Positions 60,342 through 64,000 of a DNA stretch of 64,000 nt are shown piece after piece. This DNA is from Grammothele lineata. Its lineage: Eukaryota > Basidiomycota > Agaricomycetes > Polyporales > Polyporaceae. The first letter of the stretch is position 1. Each line of letters starts with the position of its first letter. Below the pieces are notes generated by a model. The model saw only the letters and a list, made by a program, of their open reading frames with translations. It did not search any database and was not told where the DNA came from. The translations under genes and the position numbers were made by a program. Location of the stretch: positions 62,001-126,000 of the forward strand of contig NDFF03000061.1 in assembly GCA_002150815.3 (NCBI GenBank), read 5' to 3'.

Positions 60342-63300
60342 GGTGCGTGCGTTCTCCCCCTCGCGCCTTCCTTGCGTACCTTTGACGCGACCCGCGCCAT
60401 TTTTGCGTTCGCCTTCACGGCACCCCCGCGCTGGACCGACGTCTCGAGACGCGCCCCGCAGCCCGCCCATCCAGCCCGGCGACGGTCTTAGTCTACCCCG
60501 CGGGGCCCATCCACCGCCTAAGGAACGGCCGCGGTGTCGTGATGGTCGGTCACGCGGCGCGTTGCCCTACGGCATTCTCGTCAGACGCGCCTTGGATGGC
60601 CGAGCTCGAGACTGCTCGCGGCCACGCTCTCGCACAGCTCTCGGGCGCCTCGTTCGCTGCGAGAACTCAGGAGAACTCGCGAACGCGAACGCGCGCGCGG
60701 GCGTGCCTTCCGGACGTCTTTTCGAAGCGCGGGCATCGCCGTTGCCACCTCCCCCGCACCGTCGATGCCCGCGCTCCGGCCTCTCTCCTTTTGGCAGTTT
60801 CTTTTCCGGACGCGGGGACTTTGTGCCACTGCTTGCGCGAGCACCTCCTCGCGCACATGGGCAGACCCGGGCGCGCACGAAAATCCGTGCTCGATCGCAT
60901 TTCGGAGATGACCTGAAATGCACAATGTATCCTGTGGGCGTCCGTTTGACCCTGGAGACTCGACGATATCTCGGGGGCTCCCTGGACCGTCAGCCCTGCA
61001 CTGGGCGCAGGATGGGCCAGCGCACGCGTGCAGTAGGAGGACAACCCGCCGACGTGCGTTGTGCTCTAACTTCTTCGCAGTGCCGCCCTGCGCACTCGGC
61101 GGTGCGCTGTGCCCAACCCCACCCGAGGGCCCTCGTACCACCCGCTCTGCGGACAAACCTCGCGCGAGCTGCGCAGGCTCCCTTGCGCTGGTGCCCGGCG
61201 TGCCGCTTGCAGGGCGCGACGTTCGCGGTGGGCACCGCGTCCCCTTCTCGTCGGATCCCTGTCTTCCCTGTGTTCCTCGCGCCCACGTCTATTCTTTGCT
61301 ATCGCCCTCTTCGCAAGGGGATTTGTAGTCGACAGAACGACATGTGCGAACCCACCGCGTACGGACGCATGTGGCACCGCGCCCCGCGCCGCCGTTCGCG
61401 CTCGCACTCGCACTCGGCGCGGCGGGCCAGGACTCAGACATCAGGAGCAAGAAGGTGGGCACAGCAGTCAGCAGTGCCTGGCGCGTGCATTCGCCCCCGT
61501 CCAGAGCTTAACTCGCTCCACCCTTCTGAGTTCATGCCGGCCTTCACCTTCTTCCTTCCATCTTCCTCATTTCCCCTTCTCCCCCTCCATCCTCCCCTCA
61601 GGCTTCCCATGCCGCTATCCGAGCGTGTCTGGTCGTGTCCGGCAGCTTCGCTCCAATTTTCGCACTTCGATTGGCGGGTGGCGTCAACCTCCCGCGACGT
61701 GCGGGGTTGCAGCGAGGTTCGTCCGAGCCGCTCTGTGTCCCCCCGCCGACGTCCCCGTCCCCGACCCCACATTGTTGTCGTTGGCTCGCTGGTCGGCTGG
61801 GTGAGTGGTTCGCACCGAGCACCACGGACCCGGAGTACAACGACCGTGTGCGTGTGCGCGGACGGACGCGTGCGTGCCTTCATATCACGGGCCTTCTTTG
61901 GGGCGGTTCCTTGGCTATCGGCAGGCGTACTGTCATACAGTACTTACGGTGCTTACGGTGCTGTGTGTATGAATGAATGGACGAATAAACGCTTGATCAC
62001 CGACGCCCACGCGCGCATTGGACGGATGCTGGGGAGAGTTTTTCAGATTCCGAGGCCCGAGTCGGGAGGATGCGGATGCGAACTCGTCGGATGCGCTCGC
62101 TCCTATTCCTGTCTCTGCGTCTCTGCGTCGTCGCGTCTTTGCGTGTCCGCACGCTCGTCCACACGCACGTAGTACACACGCAGAGAGAGGACTCACGCCC
62201 TTTCGACCCTGCATCCTCTACGAACCTCCGTGCGCCCTTCTCGCTGCGCCCTCACGCCCGGGTGCACTTCCCAGGTTCCCCCTCCCCCCGCCCCCGCTCC
62301 CGTTTCCGTTCCCGCTCGCTCGCCGACGACGCTTCTTCGCGTTATGCCCCGCCTTCGTAGGGCCTCGCGGAGGCCGCTGACCACCCGATTGGGTTCAGAG
62401 TGGCCTTCTTCCCCCGCAAGCATTTCCCGGCCAACGTGAAGAAGGGCGGCCCGCCGCCCCGCCGCGTCCGCGAGTCCAATTGCAGGGAATCGGAGTGGCG
62501 GCGTGCTGTAAGGTTTGTAGAGTTACCACGGGCAGAGAATGACTACCGAGCGGTTCTCACCCGCACGCACAAGCACAAGCACATGCTCAGGCCCCCCTCC
62601 CCACCGTCCCCCGCTCTCAGACACTGCACGCACACACACACCGTCGGGTCACCGACCCACCGTCTCACCGTCTCACCGTGCCCCCTTGCCCAAATCTAAC
62701 CGGACTTAGCACCCAGTTCTCCGCTCCCCCCCCCCCGCCACCTTCCATAGCCCAGCTCCCACCCCGCACATGTGACGCATACAGCGTCCGATCTCGATGC
62801 ATCGGTCCCCAGGCCTGGGCCCACGTCTAAAGCCTCTTTCTGCCTCTGCGCGTCCCCCATGATCTATCGCCCCGCGCGTCCCGGACGGGAAGGACGGGGA
62901 GAGACGCCGCCCTTTTGCTGCGAGCCCGTTCCCTCTTTCGAGTCGAGCGGGCGATGTTGATGCGGGCCGGGTTCCTAGGCCTCTAGCGTTATCGCGCCCG
63001 CCTTCGCCTTCTGCTTCGACGCTGGGTCCGCGTTCGCGTTGATGAACGGGTGCGCGCACTAGTGCTACTCGCTACTAGCAGCGGCCTTCGTCTTCGCCTT
63101 CGTCCCCGTCCCCGTCTACGATCACGACGCACCCTAACGCTGGAGTCTTCCCCCTCCCTCCCAGCGACCGATAATAGGCACCAGCACCCGCACGCCCGCG
63201 TGTGGTCACTGCTAGAGTCTCCAGACCGCGGGCCCGGGCACGCGCGGGGCCCGTCGAGGCTCAGAGCTTCTCCCCCGCTCGCGCGTTCCGCCCCACCGCC

Positions 63301-64000
63301 GACGTCGCGCGGCGCCCGCCTCTCGCCTCCAGGAAGTTCTACGCCCATGGCCACTCTCGCTCCTACTCATAGCCCGGCGCGGCGGCAGGCACTGGTAGTC
63401 GCCATGTATTGCAATGCGTGAGGCCGGAAGCGCACTTACGGGTCGTCCCGGTAGAACTCTGCGCATCATCACGTTAACGTGCGCCCACAGTACCTTGCAA
63501 CCCGCAACCCGCGACTCGCGACTTGTAAGGACCCCGGCAACTCCCTGACTGCACCGTCGTTCGAACTCGTCCAACCCTCTTCGATGGTACCTGTTCTTCC
63601 GCCCGCTCTGCGGGATCGAGGGTGCCGCTGCGGCCCAAAGTACGCCAACCAGGTCTCAGCGCCGAGCTCCTGGGGCTACCCTGCGCGCTTGACGCTCGCT
63701 CGCGCGCGCCCTCCGACCCGCGCACGTCTCGGTGTCTCGGTGTCGCCTTGAAAGCCCCCGGCGCCGCATCGAGTTCGAGTTCGCGCGGGGGTTCGCGTTC
63801 CTCGACGTCTCCCGCGCACACCCCGTCCGCACCCGCCCAGTCGCCGTCGAGAGCTGCCCAGCCGCGCCGAGGATACGGCGAGGACGGGGCGGCGCCCCAG
63901 CGCTCGGGCGTCGCGGGGCGCGTGCGAGTGGGCGCACGGAGGACAGCTCGGGCCTTGCGGAGCCTGAGCGTGCGGACGATCGACCGCGCAGCGCGCTCTT
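60342..64000. other. GC-rich right end without a supportable gene
   Basis: Long open frames exist on both strands only because stops are rare in this GC-rich sequence; their translations are Arg/Pro/Ala/Ser-rich in every frame. A C-run lies at about 62726-62740 and a GT/CA-type run (ACACACACACACCG) near 62630. It may be a leader, introns, or the promoter of a gene beyond 64000. Confidence 0.4.

Noticed and set aside
60334..62172. 612-codon frame at the right end
   Set aside because: Arg/Pro/Ser/Ala-rich with no domain; other frames of the same stretch are equally open, so it is a composition effect.

Overview
The window reads as nuclear DNA of a filamentous basidiomycete, probably an agaricomycete and possibly a polypore-like wood decayer (inference). 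Reasons: GC-rich sequence, many genes cut by introns of about 50-70 nt with GT..AG ends, pyrimidine-rich leaders, and a gene set (Cdc37, dynactin p62, Cre1-type zinc fingers, GH15 glucoamylase with CBM20, Kre9-like cell-wall protein, HET-domain proteins) that is fungal. About 20 protein-coding genes and one tRNA can be supported. There are no prokaryotic features.

Layout. 0.3-2.1 kb: Hsp90 co-chaperone Cdc37 (-). 2.1-4.3 kb: non-coding, with a 95-bp near-perfect inverted repeat. 4.3-5.0 kb: small secreted RlpA/barwin-like protein (+). 5.8-7.1 kb: histidine phosphatase of the phosphoglycerate-mutase superfamily (+). 7.5-10.9 kb: large low-complexity protein with a C-terminal zf-C3H1 finger, a Red1/ZFC3H1-type nuclear RNA-decay factor candidate (+). 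11.6-12.6 kb: GPI-anchored Kre9-like wall protein (-). 13.4-20.9 kb: tandem array of three HET-domain genes (+), the middle one broken by one in-frame TGA. 20.9-22.2 kb: non-coding with two adjacent perfect palindromes. 22.3-24.6 kb: unrecognised 723-residue protein with an acidic tail (+). 25.6-27.5 kb: F-box protein (-). 27.6 kb: tRNA-Gly(GCC). 28.0-30.2 kb: a fourth, intact HET gene on the opposite strand. 30.8-31.0 kb: a 266-bp TIR element with TA duplications. 31.6-33.0 kb: aquaglyceroporin (-). 35.0-36.2 kb: SYLF/Ysc84 protein (+). 36.6-41.3 kb: a divergent pair of membrane-anchored pepsin-like proteases. 42.5-45.0 kb: nucleotide pyrophosphatase/phosphodiesterase, very intron-rich (+). 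45.6-46.9 kb: two-helix membrane protein with a PPAY motif (-). 47.5-49.4 kb: dynactin p62 (-). 50.8-52.9 kb: secreted glucoamylase (+). 56.1-58.6 kb: Cre1-type carbon catabolite repressor (-). 58.6-64 kb: very GC-rich and mostly without recognisable coding sequence, with one candidate first exon near 60.1 kb.

How the genes fit together. Most are independent housekeeping or secretory genes. The accessory core is the HET family between 13.4 and 30.2 kb. All four copies share one architecture: an N-terminal cysteine module (C-x2-C-W ... G-C-R-[WF]-C), a HET domain, and a C-terminal region with a PSWSWAAVD motif. HET proteins are known in fungi for nonself recognition and regulated cell death, so this is a plausible nonself-recognition locus that has grown by duplication and is partly decaying. 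A second possible theme, starch use and its regulation (glucoamylase and Cre1 about 3 kb apart), may be only proximity.
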